From: Kiloniellaceae bacterium
GTDB taxonomy: Bacteria; Pseudomonadota; Alphaproteobacteria; Kiloniellales; Kiloniellaceae
Direction of reading: 5' to 3'
DNA: 12,007 nt
Assembly (NCBI GenBank): GCA_021776145.1
Contig: JAJFGM010000212.1
Location: 1-12,007, forward strand
The position numbers and the translations under genes were made by a program. The notes below the pieces were generated by a model, which was given only the letters and a program-made list of their open reading frames with translations, did not search any database and was not told where the DNA came from. Positions 1-7,069 of this stretch are shown here, one piece after another; positions within the stretch are counted from its first letter, which is position 1, and every line of letters begins with the position of its first letter.

Positions 1-6
1 TAGCTT

Positions 7-24
7 GTGGGGGGCCCACCCCAC
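7..24. other. GC-rich inverted repeat downstream of the AbrB gene
   Basis: The arms GTGGGG (7-12) and CCCCAC (19-24) pair perfectly around a six-base loop. It lies about 70 bases past the stop codon of the AbrB-type gene in the direction of that operon's transcription. There is no T-run next to it on either strand, so it does not meet the usual pattern of an intrinsic terminator. It may be a weak or factor-assisted transcription end, or simply a chance hairpin in GC-rich DNA. The rest of positions 1-94 holds no gene I can support. Confidence 0.3.
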
Positions 25-94
25 GGCGCCACGCGCTCCTTGCCCTGGCAAAAATCCGCCTCCGCCGAGACCGCAACCTTAATCTCAACAGGCC

Positions 95-1138
95 CTAGGT
101 GGACCGGGCTGTGCCGCGGAACAGCAACGGAATAATGATGAAGAGGCCGATCAAGCGAACGAGTTGGTGTCCGGCGACGAAGGCCGGATCGACGTCGAGG
201 GCCAGGGCAAGCGCCGTCATCGTGTCGAAACCGCCGGGCGCGATGGCCAGCCACATCTGGAAGAACGGAAGATTGAGGTACGCCGCGGCCACCCAGGCGA
301 CGCCGCCGGTCAGGCCCAGGGCGATCAGGATGCCGCCGGCGCCGGCGCCGAGGCAGGCGATCAGATAACCGCGGTCAATGCCGGTGAAGCGCGCGCCGAT
401 GGTCGCGCCCATGGCGACAAAGGCGACGGCGATCAGCGGTTGCGGCAGTCCGCCCGAAAAGACCCCGGCGACCACGAGGCCGGCGGAGCTCAGCATCGGC
501 CCGGTGAAGCTTGGCGCCGGTATGCGCAGCCGTTTGGCGACGGGGATGCCGACGAGCGACAGCCCAAGCAACAGGGCGGCGTCGCGAACGCCAAGCAGCG
601 GCTTGGTTGCGGAATCCGCTTCCCCCGTCGTCATGCCGACGCCGACCGCCATGGGCACCAGGATCATCAGAATGACAAGGCGCAGCGAATGCAGAACCGC
701 GACTTTGCGGGCGTCCACATCCAAGTCGTCAGCCAACGCCATGATCAGCGACATCGCACCTGGAATGGCACAAAGCCTGGCCGTGGCTGGGTCGATCCGG
801 TGCACGCGCACGAAATAGCGCGGCAGGACCACGAGCAAGGCCGTCATCGCGACGGCGAGTGCCGCCATCGAAATGGGCCATCGCGGCAGGAGCCGGAGCG
901 TCTCTGCGTCGATGGTCGTACCGACGACGACGCCGAGCAGGACGTAGGCGGCGTTTCCCAGCGAAGTCGGCAGACGTTGTTCAAGGCCGCACAGCGCGGC
1001 AAGCGCGGACGCAAGTATGGCGCCGCTCAAATAGGGGGCCGGGACCGACAGGAAATCGAACGCGACGCCACCGGCTGCCGCGACCGCCAGGGTGTGCAGG
1101 GTCGCGGCGAGGTCGGCTCGGGTCAGGCGGCCGATCAC
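95..1138 (-). CDS. AbrB-family integral membrane protein, putative transporter
   Basis: This is a 347-residue hydrophobic protein of the AbrB duplication family (COG3180/PF05145 type), often mislabelled 'ammonia monooxygenase'. It probably moves a small molecule across the inner membrane. Two internal repeats are visible. The motif VPAPYLSGAIL (about 32-42) recurs as IPAPSFTGPML (about 206-216). The stretch with AIPGAMSLIMALADDLDVDA (about 125-144) recurs as APGGFDTMTALALALDVD (about 300-317), each followed by a conserved VA..H/Q..R. I place the start at GTG 1138. The frame is open up to ATG 1279, but those extra 47 residues are polar, unlike the family, and poor in G/C-ending codons. No strong ribosome binding site precedes GTG 1138, but its GTGA overlaps the stop of a small frame at 1135-1230, which suggests translational coupling. 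It is the last gene of the hyu operon, so uptake of the substrate or export of an intermediate is a reasonable inference. Confidence 0.85.
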   Translation of the reverse strand: MIGRLTRADLAATLHTLAVAAAGGVAFDFLSVPAPYLSGAILASALAALCGLEQRLPTSLGNAAYVLLGVVVGTTIDAETLRLLPRWPISMAALAVAMTALLVVLPRYFVRVHRIDPATARLCAIPGAMSLIMALADDLDVDARKVAVLHSLRLVILMILVPMAVGVGMTTGEADSATKPLLGVRDAALLLGLSLVGIPVAKRLRIPAPSFTGPMLSSAGLVVAGVFSGGLPQPLIAVAFVAMGATIGARFTGIDRGYLIACLGAGAGGILIALGLTGGVAWVAAAYLNLPFFQMWLAIAPGGFDTMTALALALDVDPAFVAGHQLVRLIGLFIIIPLLFRGTARST

Positions 1139-1230
1139 GTCCCGGGGTGCTTTCGTGGTTCGCCGCTGATCACCCGGATCACCGCAGGCCCGACCATCTC
1201 GCCGTGGTTCTCCCGTTCGATCGATCGCAT
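1135..1230 (-). CDS. Possible 31-residue small ORF between racemase and AbrB genes
   Basis: This short frame runs from ATG 1230 to a TGA that overlaps the GTG start of the AbrB gene as GTGA. Its product begins MRSIERENHGEMVGPAVIRV. About 24 of its 30 codons after the start end in G or C, against about half in the competing AbrB-extension frame across the same bases, so this is the more coding-like frame. The frame is open further upstream, back to the stop of the racemase gene at 1303, and includes an alternative TTG at 1248. No convincing ribosome binding site is seen and I recognise no family. It could be a leader peptide that couples translation into the transporter, the remnant of a longer gene, or chance. 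Confidence 0.35.
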   Translation of the reverse strand: MRSIERENHGEMVGPAVIRVISGEPRKHPGT

Positions 1231-1302
1231 CCTGTCGGCACTGTCCAACCGCTGATAGTCTAATAGCAGAAAAGGCCATCGGTTATCGATGGCTTGTCTT
1301 TT

Positions 1303-2040
1303 TCACCTTTCGAACAAGCGCCCACAACTGATCGCGCTGCTGTCGATATCGAGGGCCCGCAGGGCGGCGAAGAGCATGGCCTGATTTGAACAGACGACCG
1401 GCTTGTCCAGGGCCGCCTCCAGACGCGCGACCGTCTCGACCGAGCGCATGTCGGTGCAGGACAGAACCAGCGCCTCCGCTGCGGGGCTATTCGCGCGTTG
1501 GCCGAGCGCGAAGACCTCGTCGGGCGTCATCTCGCCCTGGCCGTAATTGCCGAGCGCGGTGCCGACATCGGCGCGGCTGACGGTTTCCATGCCGCTGTCG
1601 GCCAGGAAGGCGATGGCCCGGTCGTTGAGTTCGGCGACATAGGGCGAGGCAAAACCGATGCGGCGGACGTCGAGCGCGCGCAAGGCCTGTACCAGGGCGC
1701 CGGCCGCGGTCACCGTGGCGCCGCCGATGTCGCGTTGGATGCGCGCCGTCAGATCGCGGTCGAAGGCGGGCCCATGCGACAGGGTGGCCGAGGTGCAGCC
1801 GTAGAGCACGACGTCGGGACGGGCGCCGGCGAGCAGGCGTAGGGGCTCGTCCAACGGTGCCTCGCCGAGCCCGGCCATCTGGGCGGAGTCGGGCACTTCG
1901 TCGGCGTCATAACCGCCGATGCGGGCAAAGTGCAGCGAGATGCCGTCCGGCCGCAGCAGCGCCATGTCGGCTTCCAGGTTGCAGTTGGTGAAGGGAACCA
2001 GCACGCCGATGCGGGCGCGTCCGCGCGAAGCCGTGGTCAT
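1303..2040 (-). CDS. Asp/Glu racemase-superfamily enzyme, maleate isomerase/AMDase type
   Basis: The 245-residue protein fits the maleate cis-trans isomerase / arylmalonate decarboxylase branch of the Asp/Glu/hydantoin racemase superfamily (cytosolic, cofactor-free). The N-terminus has the family-like VPFTNCNLEADM (about 14-26). Two candidate catalytic cysteines are present: C82 in YGCTSAT and C195 in LSCTDM. Having both matches racemases and maleate isomerases, whereas arylmalonate decarboxylase has glycine at the first site, so proton-transfer isomerisation is more likely than decarboxylation. Its ATG overlaps the stop of the aminotransferase gene (ATGA at 2037-2040), with an AGAGGA ribosome binding site six bases upstream. 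Next to HyuA/HyuB it could be a hydantoin or amino-acid racemase, or an isomerase of an unsaturated diacid formed after ring opening. The family is fairly sure; the substrate is unknown. Confidence 0.85.
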   Translation of the reverse strand: MTTASRGRARIGVLVPFTNCNLEADMALLRPDGISLHFARIGGYDADEVPDSAQMAGLGEAPLDEPLRLLAGARPDVVLYGCTSATLSHGPAFDRDLTARIQRDIGGATVTAAGALVQALRALDVRRIGFASPYVAELNDRAIAFLADSGMETVSRADVGTALGNYGQGEMTPDEVFALGQRANSPAAEALVLSCTDMRSVETVARLEAALDKPVVCSNQAMLFAALRALDIDSSAISCGRLFER

Positions 2041-3122
2041 CGCAGATCCTCTCTGTTGTGCCAGCGGACGAGTGTTTCCAGGGCACGTTGCATGTCCGAT
2101 TCGCTGCCGATCGTGGCGCGAAGGCAGTGCGTCAGGCCGTAGCCGGCCATGCCGCGCATCAGAATGCCTTGGGCGCGCAAGGCACGGTCGGCCGAGGCCG
2201 CGGCCTCGCTATCGGTGAAACCGATGAGCACGAAGTTGGTGTGACTCGACGGCACCGCCAATCCCAGGGCCCGCAGTGCCGCGGCAAAACTGTCGCGCCG
2301 TGCCGCCGTCTCGATGCAGATCGCGCGCATATAATCCTGATCGCGCAGGGCCGCGGCGGCCGTTGCCTCGCTGGCGGCACTGATGTTGTTGGGGTTGAGC
2401 AGCTTGCGCATCTCGTCGGCGACGCTCGACGGGAAGAGCCCCCATCCGACCCGTAGCCCGGCCAATCCATAGGCTTTGGAGAGCGTGCGCAGGACCACCG
2501 TATTGCCGCGCCCGACCAGGTCGAAGGTTGCTTGCCCGGGAGCATCGGCGAACTCGCCATAGGCCTCGTCGATGACCAGAAGGACATCTTCGCCGAGTCC
2601 GTCGCGTAGCCTTTCCAATTCGGCGCGCGCGACGTGGGTGCCGCTGGGGTTACCGGGGTTGGCGACAAAGACGATGCGGGTATCTTGCCGCACGCTGGCC
2701 AGCAGATTGTCCACCGAAAGCGTCAAATCGACCTCCGCCGCCTGATCGAAAGCCGCGTCGACCGCCAGCGTGACGCTGCGGAAGAAGGCATAGCCGTATT
2801 GGCTGGACAGCACGCGCCTTCCCGGTCCGGCGTAGCAGCGCGCCAGGCAGGCGATCAGCTCCATTGAACCGGCACCGCAGAGGATCCCGGCGGGATCGAC
2901 GCCGTACACCTCGGCTATGGCGGTCCGCAGCTCCGTCCAGTCCGGGTCGGGGTAGAGATGGCTCGACGCCAAGGCTGCCCGTCCGGCGGCTACGGCGCGC
3001 GGGCTCGGCGGCAGCACGCTTTCATTCTGGGCCAGGGTCACCGGTCGCGTGCCGGCCGCGGCGCCGAGGTCGGGCAGGGCATAGGGGGCCATGGCGGCGA
3101 TGTGGCGGTTGGCTTCAATCAT
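2037..3122 (-). CDS. HisC-like class I/II PLP aminotransferase
   Basis: This is a fold-type I, PLP-dependent aminotransferase close to histidinol-phosphate aminotransferase, 361 residues from the chosen start. Visible landmarks are a GAGSMELI phosphate-binding turn (about 83-90), NPGNPSGT (about 155-162), the IDEAYGEF segment with the pyridoxal-ring aspartate (about 184-191), and RTLSKAYGLAGLRVGWG (about 212-228) carrying the Schiff-base lysine K216. The frame is open to ATG 3143, but ATG 3122 has a GGGAG site nine bases upstream and gives an 8-base overlap with the end of hyuB (ATGATTGA), so I prefer it. No other histidine-biosynthesis gene is nearby. In this operon it more likely transaminates an amino acid released by HyuA/HyuB, or works with the racemase. 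The class is sure; the true substrate is inferred only from context. Confidence 0.88.
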   Translation of the reverse strand: MIEANRHIAAMAPYALPDLGAAAGTRPVTLAQNESVLPPSPRAVAAGRAALASSHLYPDPDWTELRTAIAEVYGVDPAGILCGAGSMELIACLARCYAGPGRRVLSSQYGYAFFRSVTLAVDAAFDQAAEVDLTLSVDNLLASVRQDTRIVFVANPGNPSGTHVARAELERLRDGLGEDVLLVIDEAYGEFADAPGQATFDLVGRGNTVVLRTLSKAYGLAGLRVGWGLFPSSVADEMRKLLNPNNISAASEATAAAALRDQDYMRAICIETAARRDSFAAALRALGLAVPSSHTNFVLIGFTDSEAAASADRALRAQGILMRGMAGYGLTHCLRATIGSESDMQRALETLVRWHNREDLR

Positions 3123-4794
3123 GAGGGTCCACTCCCGCGTCAAAGGCGTAGAGGTCGCGGGCGGCTCGCGGACTGATCAGGTCTTCGCCGAGGTCGCGCC
3201 GCACAAGATCGCGCCCGCGACTCTCGGGGGCGCCGAAGCCGCCGCCGCCAGGGGTCTCGAAGATCAACGTTTCGCCGGGCGAGATCCTGACCTCGCCCTT
3301 GCCGGGAAGATCCGGGCCGGGACCGTCGGCGTTGGCCAGCCGGATACGGCCGGGCGCGCCGGCCCCGCCGCCGTCGCGGCCGCGGGCGGGAAACCGGATG
3401 CGCTCGACCGAGAGAAAAACCAGGAACGGCTGCGCGTTGGCCGAGCGCAGTTCAATGCGCTGGCCGAGCCCGCCGCGCCAGCGCCCCGCGCCGCCGCTGT
3501 CGCGGCGCAGTTCGCGTTTGGCGATGACGATTGGGGCGACGCTCTCGGCGATTTCGACCTGGCTGCCCCAGACGCCACTGGGGAAGGCCGTCGCCGACAG
3601 CCCGTCCTTGCTCGGCCGCGCGCCGGTGCCGCCGTTGTGCACCAGCTCCACGGCAAAGGCCTGGCCGCCGTCGCGCGCGACCTCGGCGGCACTGCGCAGA
3701 GGCAGGTCGTACATCGAGGAGGCGCCTTCTGCCGGAACCCCTCGCGGCAAGGCCTGATGCAGGCAGCCATATACGAGATCGGGCGTCATTTGTCCCAAGG
3801 TGTGGCGCATGGCCACCGCTGCCGGCGGCTGCGCGTTGAGGATGCAGCCGGCCGGCGCGGTCACCCGAAAGGGCTCGAGCGAGCCGGCGTTGTTAGGGAT
3901 GTCGGCGCCGATGATGCAGCGCAGGGCGAAGACCGAATAGGCAGTAGCGTAGTTCAAGGGCACGTTGATGCCCTTGGAGGAACAGCCGGCGGTGCCGGTA
4001 AAGTCGAGATCCATGCCTGTCGCGGAAACTGTCAGCTGGGCGCAGAGCTCGATTTCCGACTCGTAGCCGTCGATTTGCAGCCTGTTGTGATAGATGCCCG
4101 GCGGCACCTCGGCGATGGCCTCCAGGGTGCCGCGCCGCGAGGTTTCGATGATATGTTCGGCCAGCGGGTCGAGGTGATCCAGCCCGAACTCATTCATCAT
4201 TTCGACCAGCCGCTTCGCGCCGGTTTCACAGCAGGCGATCAAGGCATAGAGATCGCCTTCGTTGGCGATGGGCTGGCGCGAATTGGCCTTGATGATGGCG
4301 AGCAGCAAGGCATTAATCTCGCCGCCGTCGACCAGCTTGCAGGGCGGAATGCGCAAACCCTCGTCGAATATGTCGGAACCCTCCGGACCCATGCCCTGGC
4401 CGCCGAGGTCGACGAGATGCGACGTGCAGGAGGTGAAGCCGACGACCACGCCGCCGCGGAAAACCGGCATCAGCAAGAGGAAGTCGTTGAGGTGGCCGGA
4501 TGCGATCCAGGGATCGTTGGTGGTAAAGATATCGCCGGGTTTCATCTCCTGGATCGGAAAGCGCGCGCGCAGGCTCTTGACCGCCTCGGCCATGGTGTTG
4601 ATGTGGCCTGGCGTGCCGGTCACGGCCTGGGCCAGCATGCGGCCCTGAAGGTCGAAGATTCCGGCCGAGATGTCGCCGCACTCGCGCACCATCGGGCTGA
4701 AGGCGGCGCGAATCAGCGCTTGCCCCTGTTCCTCGACCACCGCCAGCAGCCGGTTCCACATGACTTGCAGGTGCGTGGCGTTGAATGCGCTCAT
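3115..4794 (-). CDS. hyuB: Hydantoinase B / oxoprolinase beta subunit (HyuB family)
   Basis: The 559-residue protein is a full-length HyuB (N-methylhydantoinase B / 5-oxoprolinase C-terminal part). This subunit acts with a HyuA ATPase subunit in ATP-dependent cleavage of cyclic amides; the same pair also occurs in caprolactamase and, diverged, in acetone/acetophenone carboxylases. Typical segments are FSPMVRECGDISAGIFD (about 32-48), TGTPGHINTM (about 59-68), GDIFTTNDPWIASGHLND (about 87-104), HLVDLGGQG (about 126-134, likely metal-ligand region) and the late GGAGRWRGGLGQRIE stretch. The start is well defined: ATG 4794 sits in an ATGA overlap with the stop of hyuA and has a GAGGAGG site seven bases upstream. 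Its 3' end overlaps the aminotransferase start. No gamma subunit of the acetone carboxylase kind is seen, which favours hydrolysis over carboxylation. Confidence 0.93.
   Translation of the reverse strand: MSAFNATHLQVMWNRLLAVVEEQGQALIRAAFSPMVRECGDISAGIFDLQGRMLAQAVTGTPGHINTMAEAVKSLRARFPIQEMKPGDIFTTNDPWIASGHLNDFLLLMPVFRGGVVVGFTSCTSHLVDLGGQGMGPEGSDIFDEGLRIPPCKLVDGGEINALLLAIIKANSRQPIANEGDLYALIACCETGAKRLVEMMNEFGLDHLDPLAEHIIETSRRGTLEAIAEVPPGIYHNRLQIDGYESEIELCAQLTVSATGMDLDFTGTAGCSSKGINVPLNYATAYSVFALRCIIGADIPNNAGSLEPFRVTAPAGCILNAQPPAAVAMRHTLGQMTPDLVYGCLHQALPRGVPAEGASSMYDLPLRSAAEVARDGGQAFAVELVHNGGTGARPSKDGLSATAFPSGVWGSQVEIAESVAPIVIAKRELRRDSGGAGRWRGGLGQRIELRSANAQPFLVFLSVERIRFPARGRDGGGAGAPGRIRLANADGPGPDLPGKGEVRISPGETLIFETPGGGGFGAPESRGRDLVRRDLGEDLISPRAARDLYAFDAGVDPHD
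3132..3136 (-). promoter_or_regulatory. Ribosome binding site deciding the aminotransferase start
   Basis: GGGAG on the minus strand lies nine bases before ATG 3122, inside the last codons of hyuB. It supports 3122 over the upstream in-frame ATG at 3143 and implies coupled translation of the two genes. Confidence 0.6.
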
Positions 4795-6896
4795 GTGCCG
4801 GCCTCCTCGGGCATCACACGGATCAGCAGAAGGTTGCCGTCGCCGTCGACCTCGGCAGTGAAGTCCCGGCTGACCAGGGTGGTCGTCTGCGGCTCGACGA
4901 TCAGCGCCGGACCCGATAGGCGATCGCCGGGTGCGAGGTCGTCGCGTTGGAAGATGGCGGCGGCGGTCGGCCGTCCGGTTACGTCGCAGAGAATTTCCCG
5001 CGTTACATCGGCTTTTCGCTTATGGTTTGCGGGTGGATCGCTCATCTTCGCCAGGGGCTGGGCGAGGGTCGAAACCCGGGCCGCCCAGTTGAGGATCTCG
5101 ATCGTCATACCCGGCACCGCGCGGGAAAATTGCCGGCTGTATTCCGTCTCGAAGGCGGCCCGGAAATCCGCGATATCGCTATCGCCAAAGGCGCGATCCG
5201 GCAGTGCTATTTCGATCTCGTGGCCTTGGCCGTGATAGCGCATGTAGGCGCTGCGCTGGCGCAGAAGTTCGGCGTCCGGCGCGCCGGCGCGGACGACCTC
5301 TTCGGCCTCCGCGATCATGGCGGTGAAAAGGGCGTTGATGTCGGCAATGTCGAGTCCCTCCAGCAGCGCATAACGGCTTCGGGCAATCTCGAAGGACACC
5401 GTCGCGTGCAAAAAGCCGACGGCAGAGCCGACGCCGGGATCGCGCGGGATGAGAATTCGGCGGATGCCCGAACGGCGGGCGACGCGGGTGGCGTGCAACG
5501 GCCCGTTGCCACCAAAGGCGACCATGGTGCGCTCGCCCAGGTCCTTGCCTGACTCCACCGCGTGCATGCGCCCGGCGCTCGCCATGCTCTCATCGACGAT
5601 CTGGCTGACGCCCTCGGCCGCCGCCATCGCGTCCAAACCCAAAGCCGCGCCGATCTTCATCCGCAGGGCGGTTTCGGCGGCAACCGTGTCTATGCTCAAG
5701 CGCCCTTCGGCAAAAGTTTCGGGGTCGATCAGCCCAAGAACGATGTCGGCATCGGTGACCGTCGCCTCCGTTCCGCCACGGTTGAAGCCGGCTGGCCCGG
5801 GTTCGCTGCCGGCGCTGCGCGGACCGACCATCAGCCGCCCCAGCCGGTCGACGCTGGCGATCGAGCCGCCGCCGGCGCCGATCTCGATCATTTCGATGAC
5901 CGGAACGCGTGCCGGCATGCCGCTTCCCTTGATGAAGCGGGCGGCGCGGGAAATCTCGAACTGGCGCGCGGTCTGCGGCCGGAAGTCGTCGATCAGACAG
6001 AGCTTCGCCGTGGTGCCACCCATGTCGAACGACAGGACCTTGCCGCAGTCCCGCCGCGCCGCGACGCGGGCTGAGAGAATGGCGCCGCCGGCCGGCCCGG
6101 ACTCGACCAGGCGAATCGGGAGGCGTGCCGCCGTTTCCAGGCTGGTCATGCCGCCGCCGGCGGTCATCATCAGGATCGGACAGCCCAGTCCCTCGGCTGT
6201 GAAGACCTCGGCGAAGGCCGCCAGATAGGCCGACATCATCGGCTGGATATAGGCATTTGCGATGGTCGTGCATAGCCGTTCGAACTCGCGTGCTTCGGGA
6301 CTGACCTCGCTCGACAGCGACACCTGCAGCCCGGGCCGGCGTTGCAGCAGCAACTCCTTTAGGCGCAGCTCATGCGCCGGGTTGGCATAGGCATGCAGCA
6401 GGCAGATCGCCACGGCATCCGCGGCGCAGGCATCCAGCGCGGCGAGCAGCGCGTCGATCTCGCTTTCGGCCAGGGGCTCCAGGACCTCGCCCGTTACCGA
6501 CATGCGTTCGCTTATGGTGAAACACCGCGAACGCGGGACAATGAAATCCGGCTTTTCCAGGTTGATGTCGTACTGGCTGTAGCGACGTTCGTAGGCGATC
6601 TCAAGAATGTCACGGAAACCGGCAGTCGCGATGCTGGCGACGTGGGCGCCGCGCCGCTCGATCAGGGCGTTGGTGGCCAGCGTCGTGCCGTGAATGAAGC
6701 CCGTGATATCGGTCAGCGGCACGCCGGCCAGTGCCAGTGCATGGCAAACCCCCTCCAGCGCGCCCTGCACCGGGTTATCGGGCGTTGTCGGGGTTTTCGT
6801 CGTTGCCAGAACCGCGTTCTGCGGGTCGACAAGGACCGTATCGGTGAATGTGCCGCCGATATCGACGGCGAGCCGCAAGCGGGTTGGAGTGTTCAT
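4791..6896 (-). CDS. hyuA: Hydantoinase A / oxoprolinase alpha subunit (HyuA family)
   Basis: This is a HyuA-type ATPase subunit of the ASKHA fold, 701 residues from the chosen start, within the usual family size. It would activate the cyclic amide with ATP so that HyuB can complete ring opening. Visible motifs are VDIGGTFTD (about 11-19, first phosphate-binding loop), HGTTLATNALIERRG (about 69-83), VESGPAGG (about 264-271), FDMGGTTAKL (about 290-299, second phosphate loop), IEIGAGGGSIA (about 338-348) and GGNGPLHA further on. The frame is open up to GTG 6986, adding 30 residues, but family members normally begin a few residues before VDIGGTFTD, so ATG 6896 is chosen. Neither start has a good ribosome binding site, so this stays slightly uncertain. 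It is the first gene of the operon and would read from the control region around 6897-7263. Confidence 0.92.
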   Translation of the reverse strand: MNTPTRLRLAVDIGGTFTDTVLVDPQNAVLATTKTPTTPDNPVQGALEGVCHALALAGVPLTDITGFIHGTTLATNALIERRGAHVASIATAGFRDILEIAYERRYSQYDINLEKPDFIVPRSRCFTISERMSVTGEVLEPLAESEIDALLAALDACAADAVAICLLHAYANPAHELRLKELLLQRRPGLQVSLSSEVSPEAREFERLCTTIANAYIQPMMSAYLAAFAEVFTAEGLGCPILMMTAGGGMTSLETAARLPIRLVESGPAGGAILSARVAARRDCGKVLSFDMGGTTAKLCLIDDFRPQTARQFEISRAARFIKGSGMPARVPVIEMIEIGAGGGSIASVDRLGRLMVGPRSAGSEPGPAGFNRGGTEATVTDADIVLGLIDPETFAEGRLSIDTVAAETALRMKIGAALGLDAMAAAEGVSQIVDESMASAGRMHAVESGKDLGERTMVAFGGNGPLHATRVARRSGIRRILIPRDPGVGSAVGFLHATVSFEIARSRYALLEGLDIADINALFTAMIAEAEEVVRAGAPDAELLRQRSAYMRYHGQGHEIEIALPDRAFGDSDIADFRAAFETEYSRQFSRAVPGMTIEILNWAARVSTLAQPLAKMSDPPANHKRKADVTREILCDVTGRPTAAAIFQRDDLAPGDRLSGPALIVEPQTTTLVSRDFTAEVDGDGNLLLIRVMPEEAGT
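4802..4808 (-). promoter_or_regulatory. Strong ribosome binding site of hyuB
   Basis: GAGGAGG on the minus strand, seven bases before ATG 4794 and within the last codons of hyuA. This is the best ribosome binding site in the operon, which would help keep HyuB made in step with HyuA. Confidence 0.7.
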
Positions 6897-6985
6897 TTTT
6901 ACCGGAAAGGCGACAGTCGTCAGGTTCGTCGAGGGATTTGCGCCGTCGCCCTGGGATTTTCTGAAGTCGAGGGCCTCGGCAGACA

Positions 6986-7000
6986 CGGGGCATCGCCCCG
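6986..7000 (-). other. GC-rich hairpin in the presumed hyuA leader
   Basis: CGGGGC (6986-6991) pairs perfectly with GCCCCG (6995-7000) around a three-base loop. It lies about 90 bases upstream of ATG 6896. It would bury the alternative GTG start at 6986, which argues mildly against that start. There is no T-run, so I do not call it a terminator; a regulatory leader structure or chance are both possible. Confidence 0.35.
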
Positions 7001-7055
7001 GGTCGCGTTAGTGCACGACCAGATCACATCCCGTTGCGCGCCGGCCAATCCGCCG

Positions 7056-7069
7056 GTCATGTACCTGAC
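7056..7069. promoter_or_regulatory. Candidate operator palindrome upstream of the hyu operon
   Basis: The 14 bases GTCATGTACCTGAC read GTCAnGTACnTGAC on both strands, with 12 of 14 positions symmetric. It sits in the divergent region about 160 bases before hyuA ATG 6896. The size and symmetry fit a dimeric helix-turn-helix repressor or activator. No regulator gene lies directly beside it; the nearest seen is the TetR-type gene at 8596-9237. Its regulatory role is inferred. Confidence 0.4.

Noticed and set aside
7..24. Intrinsic terminator for the hyu operon
   Set aside because: The hairpin is stable but no T-run follows it on either strand, so I list it only as an inverted repeat.
164..1255. 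363-codon plus-strand open frame
   Set aside because: It is antisense to the AbrB-type gene; its predicted product is polar, Q/R/G-rich and without recognisable domains.
1139..1279. N-terminal extension of the AbrB protein to ATG 1279
   Set aside because: The added 47 residues are unlike the family, have poor codon-position bias, and no ribosome binding site precedes 1279.
3091..5235. 714-codon plus-strand open frame
   Set aside because: It lies antisense to hyuB and hyuA, whose motifs are unmistakable. Long antisense frames are expected in GC-rich coding DNA, and its product shows no family pattern.
95..6896. Acetone/acetophenone carboxylase operon
   Set aside because: HyuA/HyuB homologues also form carboxylases, but no gamma subunit is present and subunit sizes and partners fit a hydantoinase/oxoprolinase-type system better.
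6897..6986. GTG 6986 as the start of hyuA
   Set aside because: It would add 30 residues before the usual N-terminal VDIGGTFTD, has no ribosome binding site, and lies at the edge of a hairpin. It is not excluded completely.
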